Of a stretch of DNA of 64,000 bases, positions 15,958-24,988 are shown piece after piece (the first letter of the stretch is position 1; each line of letters starts with the position of its first letter). The DNA is from Geojedonia litorea (GTDB lineage: Bacteria > Bacteroidota > Bacteroidia > Flavobacteriales > Flavobacteriaceae). The notes under the pieces were generated by a model, which was not told the origin of the DNA, did not search any database, and saw nothing but the letters and a program-made list of their open reading frames with translations. The position numbers and the translations under genes are program-made. The stretch covers positions 1,302,001 through 1,366,000 of the forward strand of contig NZ_JBHSGP010000014.1 in the NCBI RefSeq assembly GCF_042654525.1. The letters run 5' to 3'.

Positions 15958-18210
15958 TTAGTCTTCCTTTTTGTCTTCTCTAGGTCTTCTATCGTCTCTG
16001 CGATTATCTCGACCGCGATTATCTCTACCACGATTGTCTCGAGAACCACGATTGTCTCTAGAATTATCTCTAGGAGGGCGCTCCTTAAAGCCTTCAGGTT
16101 TTGGCAAAATAGCCTTGCGCGATACTTTCTCTTTCTTGGTCCTTGGATCAACTCCAAAATACTTCACGTCAAAAACATCGCCCATATTAACAACATCCGA
16201 AACATTTTCGGTGCGTTCCCAGGCCAATTCACTTACGTGCAATAACACTTCATTACCAGGAGCATCTATGTATTCTACAACAGCACCAAAATCAAGCATC
16301 TTAATGACTTTAACTTCGTAAACACTTCCAACTTCAGGTTTAAACATTAAAGAATCAATTTTGGCCAAGACAGCATCAATGCCTTCTTGATTTGTGCCTA
16401 AAATTTCAACAATGCCTTCTTCTGTAATTGGGTCTTCATTAATAACGATCGTGGTTTTAGTAGCTTTTTGTAATTCTTGAATCACTTTACCACCTGGACC
16501 AATCAAGGCTCCAATAAATTCATTAGGGATTACGCGTGTAATCATTTTTGGTGCATGAGCTTTCACATCAGCATTAGGTTGTGCAATAGTCTCAACCAAT
16601 TTATCAAGAATGTGTAAACGACCAGCGCGTGCTTGTTTTAAAGCATTCACCAAAATTTCATACGATAAACCTTTTACCTTAATGTCCATTTGGCACGCAG
16701 TTATACCATCTGCAGTTCCGGTAACTTTAAAATCCATATCACCTAAATGATCTTCATCACCTAAAATATCAGATAATACGGCATATTTATCACCTTCTGA
16801 AATAAGTCCCATTGCAATTCCAGAAACGGGTTTCTTCAATTGTACACCAGCATCCATGAGTGCCATAGTACCAGAACAAACTGTTGCCATTGAAGACGAA
16901 CCATTACTTTCTAATACTTCAGATACTACTCGTACAGTATATGGACAATCTTCAGGAACCATTCCTTTTAAAGCACGTTGTGCTAAATTTCCATGTCCAA
17001 CTTCACGTCTAGAAGTTCCTCTAATTGGTCTTGCTTCGCCAGTAGAAAATGGAGGGAAGTTATAGTGTAAATAGAAACGTTCTTCACCTTCAAATGATGG
17101 CATATCAATCTGATTAGCTTCTCTTGAAGTTCCAAGTGTAACCGTGGCTAAAGCTTGGGTTTCCCCTCTTGTGAAAATTGCTGAACCATGTGTAGATGGA
17201 AGGTAATCAACTTCACACCAAATAGGTCTGATTTCATCAGTTTTACGACCGTCTAAACGCAAGCCTTCGTTTAATGTTAAATCACGTATGGCAGCTTTTT
17301 CAGCTTTGTAGAAATATTTGGTTACTAATCCGCCAAAATCTTCTAATTCTTCTTCAGTGAAGGATGCTTTTACTTCTTCTTTTATAGTTTCAAATGCAGC
17401 GCTTCGTTCATGTTTTGATGAACCAGCTTTTGCAATTGCATAAACCTTGTCATAAGCCATGTCGTGAATTTTCTTTGCCAAATCTTCATCTTCACGTTCT
17501 GGCTGGTATTCACGAACTTCTTTTTTACCAAATGCTTCGGCTAATTTTACTTGCGCCGCACATTGTACTTTTATAGCTTCATGAGCAAACTTTATGGCTT
17601 CGGCCATTTCTTCTTCTGAAATTTCTTTCATTTCACCTTCAACCATCATTACTGAATCGGCTGAAGCACCAATCATCATATCGATATCCGATTCTAACAA
17701 CTGTGCTCTTGTAGGATTAATGATAAATTCGCCATTTATGCGGCCAACTCTTGCTTCAGAGATTGGACACTCAAATGGAAAATCTGATAATTGAATTGCT
17801 GCAGATGCAGCTAATCCTGCCATAGCGTCTGGCATTACGTCGTCGTCATGAGACATTAACTGAATCATAACCTGTGTTTCGGCGTGGTAATCTTTTGGGA
17901 ATAACGGACGTAAAACACGGTCAACAAGACGCATGGTTAATACTTCGCCATCACTTGGTCTGGCTTCTCTTTTAAAGAACCCTCCAGGATAGCGCCCAGA
18001 AGCAGCAAATTTTTCTCTGTAGTCTACTGTTAAAGGTAAAAAGTCAACATCACTTTGTTGATAGTTGGAAACAACAGTACATAATAACATACATTTCCCT
18101 GATTGCACAACAACAGAACCATGTGCCTGTTTTGCTAATTTTCCGGTTTCGATAGAAATTTCTCTACCGTCGCCGAGGTCAATGACCTCTCTAAAAACTT
18201 TTGGAATCAT
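15958..18210 (-). CDS. pnp: polyribonucleotide nucleotidyltransferase (PNPase)
   Basis: Phosphorolytic 3'-to-5' exoribonuclease of RNA decay. 750 residues: two RNase PH domains (about 5-230 and 310-545; the second contains GTSRREVGHGNLAQRAL and MDIKVKGL), then a KH domain with NEFIGALIGPGGKVIQ near 570 and an S1 domain to about 700. The last 40 residues are an Arg/Asp/Asn-rich low-complexity tail with repeats of the type RDNRG, ending in an acidic-basic mix; such a tail probably binds RNA or protein. pnp lies downstream of rpsO, as in many bacteria, but a terminator separates them. Confidence 0.97.
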   Translation of the reverse strand: MIPKVFREVIDLGDGREISIETGKLAKQAHGSVVVQSGKCMLLCTVVSNYQQSDVDFLPLTVDYREKFAASGRYPGGFFKREARPSDGEVLTMRLVDRVLRPLFPKDYHAETQVMIQLMSHDDDVMPDAMAGLAASAAIQLSDFPFECPISEARVGRINGEFIINPTRAQLLESDIDMMIGASADSVMMVEGEMKEISEEEMAEAIKFAHEAIKVQCAAQVKLAEAFGKKEVREYQPEREDEDLAKKIHDMAYDKVYAIAKAGSSKHERSAAFETIKEEVKASFTEEELEDFGGLVTKYFYKAEKAAIRDLTLNEGLRLDGRKTDEIRPIWCEVDYLPSTHGSAIFTRGETQALATVTLGTSREANQIDMPSFEGEERFYLHYNFPPFSTGEARPIRGTSRREVGHGNLAQRALKGMVPEDCPYTVRVVSEVLESNGSSSMATVCSGTMALMDAGVQLKKPVSGIAMGLISEGDKYAVLSDILGDEDHLGDMDFKVTGTADGITACQMDIKVKGLSYEILVNALKQARAGRLHILDKLVETIAQPNADVKAHAPKMITRVIPNEFIGALIGPGGKVIQELQKATKTTIVINEDPITEEGIVEILGTNQEGIDAVLAKIDSLMFKPEVGSVYEVKVIKMLDFGAVVEYIDAPGNEVLLHVSELAWERTENVSDVVNMGDVFDVKYFGVDPRTKKEKVSRKAILPKPEGFKERPPRDNSRDNRGSRDNRGRDNRGRDNRRDDRRPREDKKED

Positions 18211-18370
18211 AAATTTTAATTCTAAATTCTGACCAATAATTTATATAGTCCGAATTTGGTTAAACAATGGTCGTTGTGTTGTTGTGTAGTTGTTGTGTGA
18301 CCAATGAAAAACTGTAAATAGCTTCTTATTTGCGATGTTATACTCTTTAGCTTGAGTTAATTATATTAAA

Positions 18371-18397
18371 AAACCACGCTGTAAAGCGTGGTTTTTT
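18371..18397 (-). terminator. Rho-independent terminator after rpsO
   Basis: A 10-bp stem (AAACCACGCT / AGCGTGGTTT) with loop GTAA and A/T tracts on both sides, just past the rpsO stop codon. Confidence 0.85.
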
Positions 18398-18402
18398 TGT
18401 GA

Positions 18403-18672
18403 TTATTTTCTTAATCCTAATTCTTTTACTATGGCACGGTATCTTAAAATATCCGTTTTTGTTAAGTAATCCAATAATGCTCTACGCTTACCTACCAATT
18501 TTACCAATGAACGCTCTGTATTAAAATCTTTACGATTGTTTTTTAAGTGTTCAGTCAAGTGATTAATTCTGTGTGTAAATAATGCAATTTGTCCTTCGGC
18601 TGAACCGGTATCCTTTGCATTTTTACCGTGTTTTTTAAAGATGTCCTCTTTTACTTCTTTTGATAAATACAT
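18403..18672 (-). CDS. rpsO: 30S ribosomal protein S15
   Basis: Primary 16S rRNA-binding protein of the central domain of the small subunit. 89 residues from MYLSKEVKEDIFKKHG, the family's usual length, with the conserved DTGSAEGQIALFTHRINHL and GKRRALLDYL. An upstream in-frame ATG at 18729 would add 19 residues, but a perfect -7 box (TATATTTG, 18734-18727 on the minus strand) overlaps it, so the 18672 start is correct. It is followed by a terminator, then pnp. Confidence 0.97.
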   Translation of the reverse strand: MYLSKEVKEDIFKKHGKNAKDTGSAEGQIALFTHRINHLTEHLKNNRKDFNTERSLVKLVGKRRALLDYLTKTDILRYRAIVKELGLRK

Positions 18673-18726
18673 TCCAATATTATTTAAATGATTTTTATGT
18701 ACGTTGAAAGATTTTCTTTCAAGCGG

Positions 18727-18734
18727 CAAATATA
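18727..18734 (-). promoter_or_regulatory. -7 promoter element of rpsO
   Basis: Minus strand TATATTTG, an exact match to the Bacteroidota -7 box TAnnTTTG, 55 bases before the rpsO ATG. It decides the start codon because a longer frame would begin inside it. No good TTG at -33. Confidence 0.55.
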
Positions 18735-18771
18735 GTAATAATTAATGATTTATAAGAAATTTTATTAAAAA

Positions 18772-18797
18772 AGGAAAAGCAGCCGTTTGGCTGCTTT
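18772..18797 (-). terminator. Rho-independent terminator after accD
   Basis: A 9-bp stem (AAAGCAGCC / GGCTGCTTT) with loop GTTT. On the minus strand it is followed by a T-rich tract. It starts four bases past the accD stop. Confidence 0.8.
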
Positions 18798-18800
18798 ATT

Positions 18801-19658
18801 TTATGCTCTTAAAGGTTGATTGGTGATTAAATCGATATAAAGATTGATTTTGTTTTTCAAATCCTTTCTATGTGAAATAAAGTCCAAAAAGCCGTGTTCT
18901 AGTAAAAACTCTGCTGTTTGAAAGCCTTCTGGCAATTCTTGCCCTGTTGTATCTCTTACAACCCTTGGCCCGGCAAATCCAATCAAGGCACCAGGTTCAC
19001 TAATATTAATATCGCCTAGCATAGCGAATGAAGCTGTAGTTCCTCCAGTAGTTGGATCTGTACAAAGTGAGATGTAAGGAATTTGAGCGTCTGAAAGTTG
19101 TGCCAGTTTTACAGAAGTTTTGGCAAGTTGCATCAAAGATAAAGCTGCTTCCATCATTCGTGCGCCACCAGATTTTGAAATGATTACAAATGGAATTTTT
19201 TTCTTTAATGCATAATCTGCTGCACGGGCTATTTTTTCGCCTACAACACTTCCCATAGAACCACCAATAAAACTGAAATCCATACAGGCGATAACAATAT
19301 CTTTGCCTTTAGATTTCCCAACCGCTGTTCTCACGGCATCTTTTAGCTTGGTTTTTTCTTGAGCAGATTTTAAACGATCTGGATATTTTTTAGTGTCTTC
19401 AAATTTAAGTGGATCTTTAGATTCTAATTTAGCATCTAACTCTTTAAACTTGTTATCATCAAAAAGGATTTCGAAATATTCTTTACTTCCAATTCTTACA
19501 TGATAGCCATCTTCTGGGCTAACATAAAAGTTTTTTTCTAATTCTTCGGTATCTATAATTTTACCTGTTGGAGACTTATACCATAGCCCTTTAGGGGTGT
19601 CCTTTTTCTCCTCGGTGGTGGTAGTAATACCCTTTGTTTTTCTTTTAAACCAAGACAT
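18801..19658 (-). CDS. accD: acetyl-CoA carboxylase carboxyltransferase subunit beta
   Basis: With AccA it transfers the carboxyl group from biotin to acetyl-CoA in the first step of fatty acid synthesis. 285 residues; the crotonase-fold core carries DFSFIGGSMGSVVGEKI, ISKSGGARMMEA, DPTTGGTTASFAMLGD and GFAGPRVVRDTTG. The N-terminal region that forms a four-cysteine zinc ribbon in E. coli aligns here with KSPTGK and YVSPEDGYHV and contains no cysteine. As far as I recall this loss is shared by other flavobacteria. A possible promoter overlaps the fbaA stop codon upstream. Confidence 0.95.
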   Translation of the reverse strand: MSWFKRKTKGITTTTEEKKDTPKGLWYKSPTGKIIDTEELEKNFYVSPEDGYHVRIGSKEYFEILFDDNKFKELDAKLESKDPLKFEDTKKYPDRLKSAQEKTKLKDAVRTAVGKSKGKDIVIACMDFSFIGGSMGSVVGEKIARAADYALKKKIPFVIISKSGGARMMEAALSLMQLAKTSVKLAQLSDAQIPYISLCTDPTTGGTTASFAMLGDINISEPGALIGFAGPRVVRDTTGQELPEGFQTAEFLLEHGFLDFISHRKDLKNKINLYIDLITNQPLRA

Positions 19659-19692
19659 TAAAAACGATTTTAATTAATAGTTAGTTAGAATA

Positions 19693-19700
19693 CAAAGTTA
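19693..19700 (-). promoter_or_regulatory. -7-like element upstream of accD
   Basis: Minus strand TAACTTTG fits TAnnTTTG and includes the fbaA stop codon, 34 bases before the accD ATG. It would let accD be transcribed apart from fbaA. No -33 TTG at ideal spacing. Confidence 0.4.
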
Positions 19701-20765
19701 TAAAGTATTTACATTATTAAGGTCTTCAAATGCTTTTTTTAATCGTTCGATGAAAGTTTCCTCACCTTTTCGAAGCCAAACTCTTGGGTCATAGTACTTT
19801 TTGTTTGGTACATCGTCACCATCTGGGTTTCCAATTTGTGAATTTAAATAATCGGCTTTATCAGTCATATAATTACGAATACCAGACATGAAAGCATATT
19901 GCATGTCGGTATCAATATTCATTTTAATCACACCGTAACCAATAGCTTCTCTAATTTCTTCTACAGTTGAACCTGATCCACCATGAAATACGAAATCGAT
20001 ATGGTTAGAACCTACACCGTATTTTTTAGAAATATAGTCTTGAGAATTTTTAAGGATTTTAGGGGTTAATTTCACGTTTCCAGGTTTGTAAACACCATGC
20101 ACATTACCAAATGCAGCCGCAACGGTAAATTGGTCACTCACTTTGCTTAATTCTTCGTAAGCATAAGCTACTTCTTCAGGTTGAGTATATAGTTTAGAAT
20201 CATCAACATCGGTATTATCGACACCATCTTCTTCACCTCCGGTAATTCCCAATTCGATTTCTAGAGTCATCCCCATTTTACTCATTCGGGCTAAATATTG
20301 TTTACAGATTTCTATATTTTCCTCGATTGGTTCTTCACTTAAATCAATCATGTGAGAACTGTAAAGTGGCTTGCCAGTTTCTTTAAAATGTTGTTCACTT
20401 GCATCAAGTAAACCATCGATCCATGGCAATAATTTTTTTGCGCAATGATCTGTATGTAGTATTACAGGAACACCATAAAGTTCAGCCATTTGGTGAACGT
20501 GCTTTGCACCAGCTATTGAACCTGCAATTGCTGCTTGTTGGTTTTCGTTGCTTAAGCCTTTACCAGCATTAAATTGAGCACCTCCATTTGAAAATTGAAT
20601 GATTACAGGCGCATTTAAAGCGGCAGCCGTTTCTAACACACCATTAATAGTATTAGAACCTATTACGTTTACAGCTGGCAATGCAAACCCTTTTTGTTTA
20701 GCAAGTTTAAAAATCTCTTGAACTTCTTTTCCAGTTGCAACACCTGGTTTAATATTATGACTCAT
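19698..20765 (-). CDS. fbaA: class II fructose-bisphosphate aldolase
   Basis: Zinc-dependent cleavage of fructose 1,6-bisphosphate to glyceraldehyde 3-phosphate and dihydroxyacetone phosphate, for glycolysis and gluconeogenesis. 355 residues, typical of the long class IIA type related to E. coli FbaA. Key segments are VILHTDHCAKKLLPW (catalytic Asp and zinc His), a second zinc His in FGNVHGVYKPG, and FHGGSGS (third zinc His and phosphate binding) followed by NIDTDMQYAF. It precedes accD by 39 bases on the same strand. Confidence 0.97.
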   Translation of the reverse strand: MSHNIKPGVATGKEVQEIFKLAKQKGFALPAVNVIGSNTINGVLETAAALNAPVIIQFSNGGAQFNAGKGLSNENQQAAIAGSIAGAKHVHQMAELYGVPVILHTDHCAKKLLPWIDGLLDASEQHFKETGKPLYSSHMIDLSEEPIEENIEICKQYLARMSKMGMTLEIELGITGGEEDGVDNTDVDDSKLYTQPEEVAYAYEELSKVSDQFTVAAAFGNVHGVYKPGNVKLTPKILKNSQDYISKKYGVGSNHIDFVFHGGSGSTVEEIREAIGYGVIKMNIDTDMQYAFMSGIRNYMTDKADYLNSQIGNPDGDDVPNKKYYDPRVWLRKGEETFIERLKKAFEDLNNVNTL

Positions 20766-20797
20766 CTTTTATGATTTTTAATTGAAAATTAAGTCTT

Positions 20798-20805
20798 CAA
20801 AAGTA
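20798..20805 (-). promoter_or_regulatory. -7 promoter element of fbaA
   Basis: Minus strand TACTTTTG, an exact fit to TAnnTTTG, 32 bases before the fbaA ATG. No TTG at the expected -33 distance. Confidence 0.45.
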
Positions 20806-20893
20806 ATCAATTTTAGGTAAGAATGGTGGATTTTTGAGACTATAAAGTCAAAAAAAATGCGAAATCGTTATCGTAAAATGCCTACTTTTTATC

Positions 20894-23431
20894 TTAAAAT
20901 GGGTAGTTAATCCCTATGTTGTAAACAGCATTGGAGAAGTTGTAATTTTTAAACCAACGATCGCCTAATTCGTATGAAGGGTCATAGGTTTTAAAACCAA
21001 CATCAGCTCTTAAAACAAAGAAACTAAAATCGTAGCGCAACCCAAACCCAGAGCCAATTGCAATATCTTTTAATGAACTAAAATCATTAAAGGTTGCTTT
21101 TTCATCTTCAACATTGTCTAATACATTCCAAATGTTACCAGCGTCTACAAAAACAGCACCGTTAAAACGGCCTAGTAAATTAAAGCGTTGCTCTATGCTG
21201 GCAGTAATTTTCATATTGGCTTCATTAAATTCATCTGAAGATTGCGTGCTTCCTGGTCCTAAGTTATAAGCTGCCCATGCTCTGTTGTCGTTAGGACCAC
21301 CTCCAAAGAAACTTTTTGAGAACGGTATACTTTGTGAATTTCCATAAGGTATCGCAATACCGAAGTACGTGCGAATTGCTAAAATATTATTTCTTCCTAA
21401 ATCCCAATGCTTAATGTAATCGAGTTCTGTTTTAATATATTGAGAATAAGGCACACCAAATACTTCATAATTTCCATCAGCATTTTTATCAAGATTTAAA
21501 AGTTTTGAAAAGTTGGACAGTAGATTACCCGCTGATTCGATACGCGCTCTAAAAATAGAAAAGTCTTTATCAAAAAGGTTGTCCTTTCTGTCCTTAACAT
21601 AGTTAAAGTTAGATGCGAATATGAGGTTGTTTTCAGTAAGTCGTTGTTTGCGTTGCGCGATGTTGTTGACATTCACATAGTCATCTTCACCTGGGTTTAA
21701 AGAGGTGTTGTTATTAAGCACATCACTTATAAACGCATTGGTTTGGTCGGGAATAGTCAAGGACGCATCATTATTAATATAATTAATATCTCTTGCTATA
21801 TCATTTAAGCGATTGTATGAATTTTGATAGACCCCAAAGTAGTTGGCAGTATTCAGGTTTTTAACAAATTGTACATTGAATAAATCGGTATCATTGGTCA
21901 CCGTTCTAGAAGGTTTCCATCTATAATTAATAACACCTGAAAACGATTGTTTGTCTAAACCTATATTGCGTTGGCCCGAAGCACTTAAGCTAATACGGGT
22001 GCTTGGCGACATATATTTTGGGATTATTTTTTCGGTATTAATAGGAAAAAATAACCTTGGAATGGTTAAGCGTGCATTGGCGCCCACCTCGTTGATGTCA
22101 AAAAATTGGTCTTTGTTGTTCGATGCGTCTTTAGAAGCTCCAATAGCACCTAGTGCAGATACTTCCAAGGTTTCAGCGCCTCTAAAAATATTTCTGATTA
22201 ATAATCCTGTCCTAAATGAAAACCCAATAGTTTGAATATTGCTTTGAGACACATCAAATGAAAATCCTAATTCATATTTCTTTTTAGGAGAAAGATAAAT
22301 ATTAGCAGTTAATGTGGTGTCATTTATATTCTCTATATATTCAATATTGGGGTACTTGAAGGCTTGAAGCTCACTCAAATAGCGATAGGTTCGAGTTCTA
22401 TCAATATCCTTGAATACATCGCCTTTAGTAATAAAAATAGCGTCGGTAATGGCTTTAGGACGGTACTTGAGTTTATCATAACTATACAGGTTGAAATTGT
22501 TATATTCTAAAGTTTTCTCTAGTGTTTGATTTCGGTTCTCGTAGCTATAATCTGTAAAAATGTTTACTTCTTTTATTTTGTAAACTTTAAATGGAATTCT
22601 TAAGGTTGTATCCTGTTCTCTAATAGCTCTGTTCTTAATGATGATTTCGGTGTTCACCTTTTTTGCAGCACCAAGTGTATCAATATCAAACGAGATATAA
22701 TCTTGTCCAAAATGGTATAAGCCCGAATTTCTTAAACCAGTGGTGAGACGCTCACGTTCATTTTCAAAGTTAACCTCATTGTATTGTTCTTTTACCTTCA
22801 ATAGGGACCCTTTTTTTAAATTATTTCGATAAAGAGAGTCAACAATTGGGGATGCTATTTTTGTAGAAATAGAGTCCAAAATATAGGGTTTTCCGGTAGT
22901 TACATTATAGGTAACAGAAGCTCTTTGGTCTTCTCTTTTGTCAATATCATGACTGGTTTCAACATCAAACCATCCTTTACTAAAAAAATAGCGATTTAAT
23001 TGTGTTGTCGTCTTATCAGCTTTTGTCTCATCAAGAATTACTGGAGGCTCCCCCGTTTTTTTTAACCAATTATTAAAGTTTTTCCTAGATTCTAAATCTT
23101 TGACCAACTGTTTTTTTGATAAGAGCCTAATTTTTCGGGCCAATTTATCTGGATTGTCATAAATTTTAGCTTGTAAAATGGAATCGATATTTGGGCGCGC
23201 AAGGTTGTAAATGTGTACTCTTAAAGGAATTCCAAGTAGAGGTAACTTGTTGTTTGGTTTTTGATAAATTAGATTATCAATCTCTTCGGTTTTGGTGTTT
23301 TTTTCGTTAACTAAAACTGTATTTTGTGTGAGTAAATAGTCATTATTATCTACACGCTTCATTACATTACACGATGTAAGCAACACTGCAGGTATTAAAA
23401 GTAATACTATGTTATATCGACTATTTTTCAA
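20894..23431 (-). CDS. TamL: lipidated TamA/BamA-family outer membrane protein
   Basis: An 845-residue Omp85-family protein. It begins with a lipoprotein signal (LLIPAVLLTSC, lipidated Cys21), so it is anchored in the outer membrane by both lipid and barrel, which defines the Bacteroidota TamL group. Residues about 30-400 hold POTRA-like repeats (for example KEVNIFTDYSYENRNQTLE); residues about 400-845 form the 16-strand barrel, with FFGGGPNDNRAWAAYNLGPG and a final strand ending NIGINYPF. It probably works with an inner-membrane TamB partner in envelope biogenesis; no tamB lies in this window. It is divergent from the RNA methyltransferase gene. Confidence 0.88.
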   Translation of the reverse strand: MKNSRYNIVLLLIPAVLLTSCNVMKRVDNNDYLLTQNTVLVNEKNTKTEEIDNLIYQKPNNKLPLLGIPLRVHIYNLARPNIDSILQAKIYDNPDKLARKIRLLSKKQLVKDLESRKNFNNWLKKTGEPPVILDETKADKTTTQLNRYFFSKGWFDVETSHDIDKREDQRASVTYNVTTGKPYILDSISTKIASPIVDSLYRNNLKKGSLLKVKEQYNEVNFENERERLTTGLRNSGLYHFGQDYISFDIDTLGAAKKVNTEIIIKNRAIREQDTTLRIPFKVYKIKEVNIFTDYSYENRNQTLEKTLEYNNFNLYSYDKLKYRPKAITDAIFITKGDVFKDIDRTRTYRYLSELQAFKYPNIEYIENINDTTLTANIYLSPKKKYELGFSFDVSQSNIQTIGFSFRTGLLIRNIFRGAETLEVSALGAIGASKDASNNKDQFFDINEVGANARLTIPRLFFPINTEKIIPKYMSPSTRISLSASGQRNIGLDKQSFSGVINYRWKPSRTVTNDTDLFNVQFVKNLNTANYFGVYQNSYNRLNDIARDINYINNDASLTIPDQTNAFISDVLNNNTSLNPGEDDYVNVNNIAQRKQRLTENNLIFASNFNYVKDRKDNLFDKDFSIFRARIESAGNLLSNFSKLLNLDKNADGNYEVFGVPYSQYIKTELDYIKHWDLGRNNILAIRTYFGIAIPYGNSQSIPFSKSFFGGGPNDNRAWAAYNLGPGSTQSSDEFNEANMKITASIEQRFNLLGRFNGAVFVDAGNIWNVLDNVEDEKATFNDFSSLKDIAIGSGFGLRYDFSFFVLRADVGFKTYDPSYELGDRWFKNYNFSNAVYNIGINYPF

Positions 23432-23460
23432 TAATAAATGAATTACGACTATGACCTTTT

Positions 23461-23468
23461 CAAATTTA
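23461..23468 (-). promoter_or_regulatory. -7 promoter element upstream of tamL
   Basis: Minus strand TAAATTTG matches TAnnTTTG, 29 bases before the tamL ATG. A TTG lies 24 bases further upstream (23495-23493), slightly beyond the preferred spacing. Confidence 0.45.
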
Positions 23469-23561
23469 CTGTTTTAATGTTGTAGCAGGATACAAAAATT
23501 AGTCCAAAAAAAACTTTACTTTGCATTGCCAACACAACGTAACAAAAGTAAATACATTTTA

Positions 23562-24290
23562 ATGTTAACAAAGAGCCAAGTAAAATTAATTTCAAGTTTA
23601 AGCCAAAAAAAGTTTAGGAATCAACATGGTCTTTTTGTTGTTGAGGGTATAAAAGGAATACAAGAGTTTCTAAATTCAAACTTAAAGTTACATCAACTTT
23701 TTGCTACTGCTGCTGTGTTTAATTCTGAAACAACGCTTATTTCTGAAAACGAATTACAAAAAATTAGCAACTTAAAAACACCAAATGTTGGATTAGCGAT
23801 ATTTGAAATACCTAAACCTAGTCCAATTGATGATAGCCAACTATTAGTGGCATTAGACGATATACGAGATCCTGGAAATTTAGGAACAATAATTAGGTTG
23901 TGTGATTGGTTTGGGGTTGAGGATTTAGTTTGCAGCAGTGCTACAGTAGATTGTTACAATTCAAAGGTAATCCAGGCTACCATGGGCTCATTAGCTCGTG
24001 TGAATATAAGTTATGTAGATTTAAAACTCTTTTTAAAGTCTTCTGAAGCAGAAAAATTTGGAACGTTCATGAATGGTGATTCAGTATTTCATGAAAATTT
24101 ACCCAATAAGGGTATTTTAATTTTAGGAAATGAAGCCAATGGGATTTCGGCAGAAATTGAAGCACTTGTTAATCGTCGAATTAGTATTCCACGTTTTGGA
24201 CATCAACAAGCTACCGAAAGTTTAAATGTCGCCACTGCTACGGCAATCTTTTTGAGTGAATTTAAGCGGCCTTCTTCTACTGAAAAGTGA
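23562..24290 (+). CDS. TrmH/SpoU-family RNA 2'-O-methyltransferase
   Basis: A 242-residue SPOUT methyltransferase with an N-terminal RNA-binding domain (LISSLSQKKFRNQHGLFVVE) and a knotted catalytic domain. Motif 1 is DDIRDPGNLGTIIRLCDWFG, motif 2 is ILGNEANGIS, and motif 3 is IPRFGHQQATESLNVATA. It uses S-adenosylmethionine to methylate a ribose in rRNA or tRNA; the target nucleotide cannot be told. ATG at 23562 is chosen over a TTG at 23526, because the longer frame adds 12 atypical residues. A TACTTTG sequence just upstream may be its promoter. The 3' end overlaps the convergent porT gene by 14 bases. Confidence 0.92.
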   Translation: MLTKSQVKLISSLSQKKFRNQHGLFVVEGIKGIQEFLNSNLKLHQLFATAAVFNSETTLISENELQKISNLKTPNVGLAIFEIPKPSPIDDSQLLVALDDIRDPGNLGTIIRLCDWFGVEDLVCSSATVDCYNSKVIQATMGSLARVNISYVDLKLFLKSSEAEKFGTFMNGDSVFHENLPNKGILILGNEANGISAEIEALVNRRISIPRFGHQQATESLNVATATAIFLSEFKRPSSTEK

Positions 24291-24987
24291 AATTAAGAAA
24301 TACGCCTCTAGTCTTCATTGATGCAACATTACCTGTCCATGGACTATTAGGGTCGTTATCCCTAACCAGTTCATCATTTAAAGCAAAAACACCTCTAATA
24401 GATGGTGTAAACTTAAACCAATATAAATAAAGGTCGATCCCAAAGCCAAGCTCGTAAAAGGCCACACTGCGTTTGGTCCTAAATTGTCCAAAACTGTTGT
24501 CATCAGGATTTTCTTCATTACTAGAGAGGTTAATAGCTGTAGAAATTCCTCCAACAATAAATGGTTTAAAATTATTTATTCGTTTAGTTGAAATTTTCAA
24601 AAGTAGCGGGAAGTGAACGTAAGTAGACTTTACTTCTCTAAATAAATCAGCATTATTAGGAGAGCCACCAAAGTAACCTGGGTCATACTGTAAATTTCGT
24701 TGCGTAATATATAAGCCTGGTTCAAACCTTAAATCAAAATAATCATTAATTCTCAAGTTAGAAATAAGCCCTACATTAAAGCCTGTTGTAGTTTCGACCA
24801 GAATATCCTCAAGATCTTCTTCGTAGGTAAATTGAAAATCATAAGCATTCAATCCTAAATAAAATCCCCAAGACAAGCGGTCTTTGTCGAAATTTTCATT
24901 ATTCTTTATTTTTTCTTTTGAAAAAAGTTGAGCAGTAACAGTTTGACTCAATAAAAGAATAGAAAGGATTAGAAGCGTTTTCTTCAT
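24277..24987 (-). CDS. porT: PorT-family outer membrane protein (type IX secretion)
   Basis: A 236-residue outer-membrane beta-barrel protein. Signal peptide MKKTLLILSILLLSQTVTAQ, then alternating beta strands (LSWGFYLGLNAYDFQF, FRTKRSVAFYELGFGIDLYL) and a final strand ending FLNFTFQ. PorT is required for the type IX secretion system of Bacteroidota. An upstream in-frame ATG at 25050 is rejected because it places 21 residues before a perfect signal peptide and runs back into menG. It starts one base after menG stops, so the two are an operon. The PorT name rests on this pairing and barrel type. Confidence 0.85.
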   Translation of the reverse strand: MKKTLLILSILLLSQTVTAQLFSKEKIKNNENFDKDRLSWGFYLGLNAYDFQFTYEEDLEDILVETTTGFNVGLISNLRINDYFDLRFEPGLYITQRNLQYDPGYFGGSPNNADLFREVKSTYVHFPLLLKISTKRINNFKPFIVGGISTAINLSSNEENPDDNSFGQFRTKRSVAFYELGFGIDLYLYWFKFTPSIRGVFALNDELVRDNDPNSPWTGNVASMKTRGVFLNFTFQ

Positions 24988-24988
24988 A

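Noticed and set aside
15971..16321. Plus-strand frames opposite the 3' end of pnp
   Set aside because: Shadows created by the low-complexity Arg/Asp tail and the S1 domain; the minus-strand gene is unmistakable.
18265..18300. Repeated GTTGTGT-type sequence before pnp
   Set aside because: A short low-complexity run in the 5' region of pnp; it is neither regular enough for a CRISPR nor flanked by other repeat units.
23526..23561. TTG start of the TrmH-type methyltransferase gene
   Set aside because: The added 12 residues are atypical, and a -7-like TACTTTG lies just upstream of this point, which suggests that transcription begins close to the TTG.
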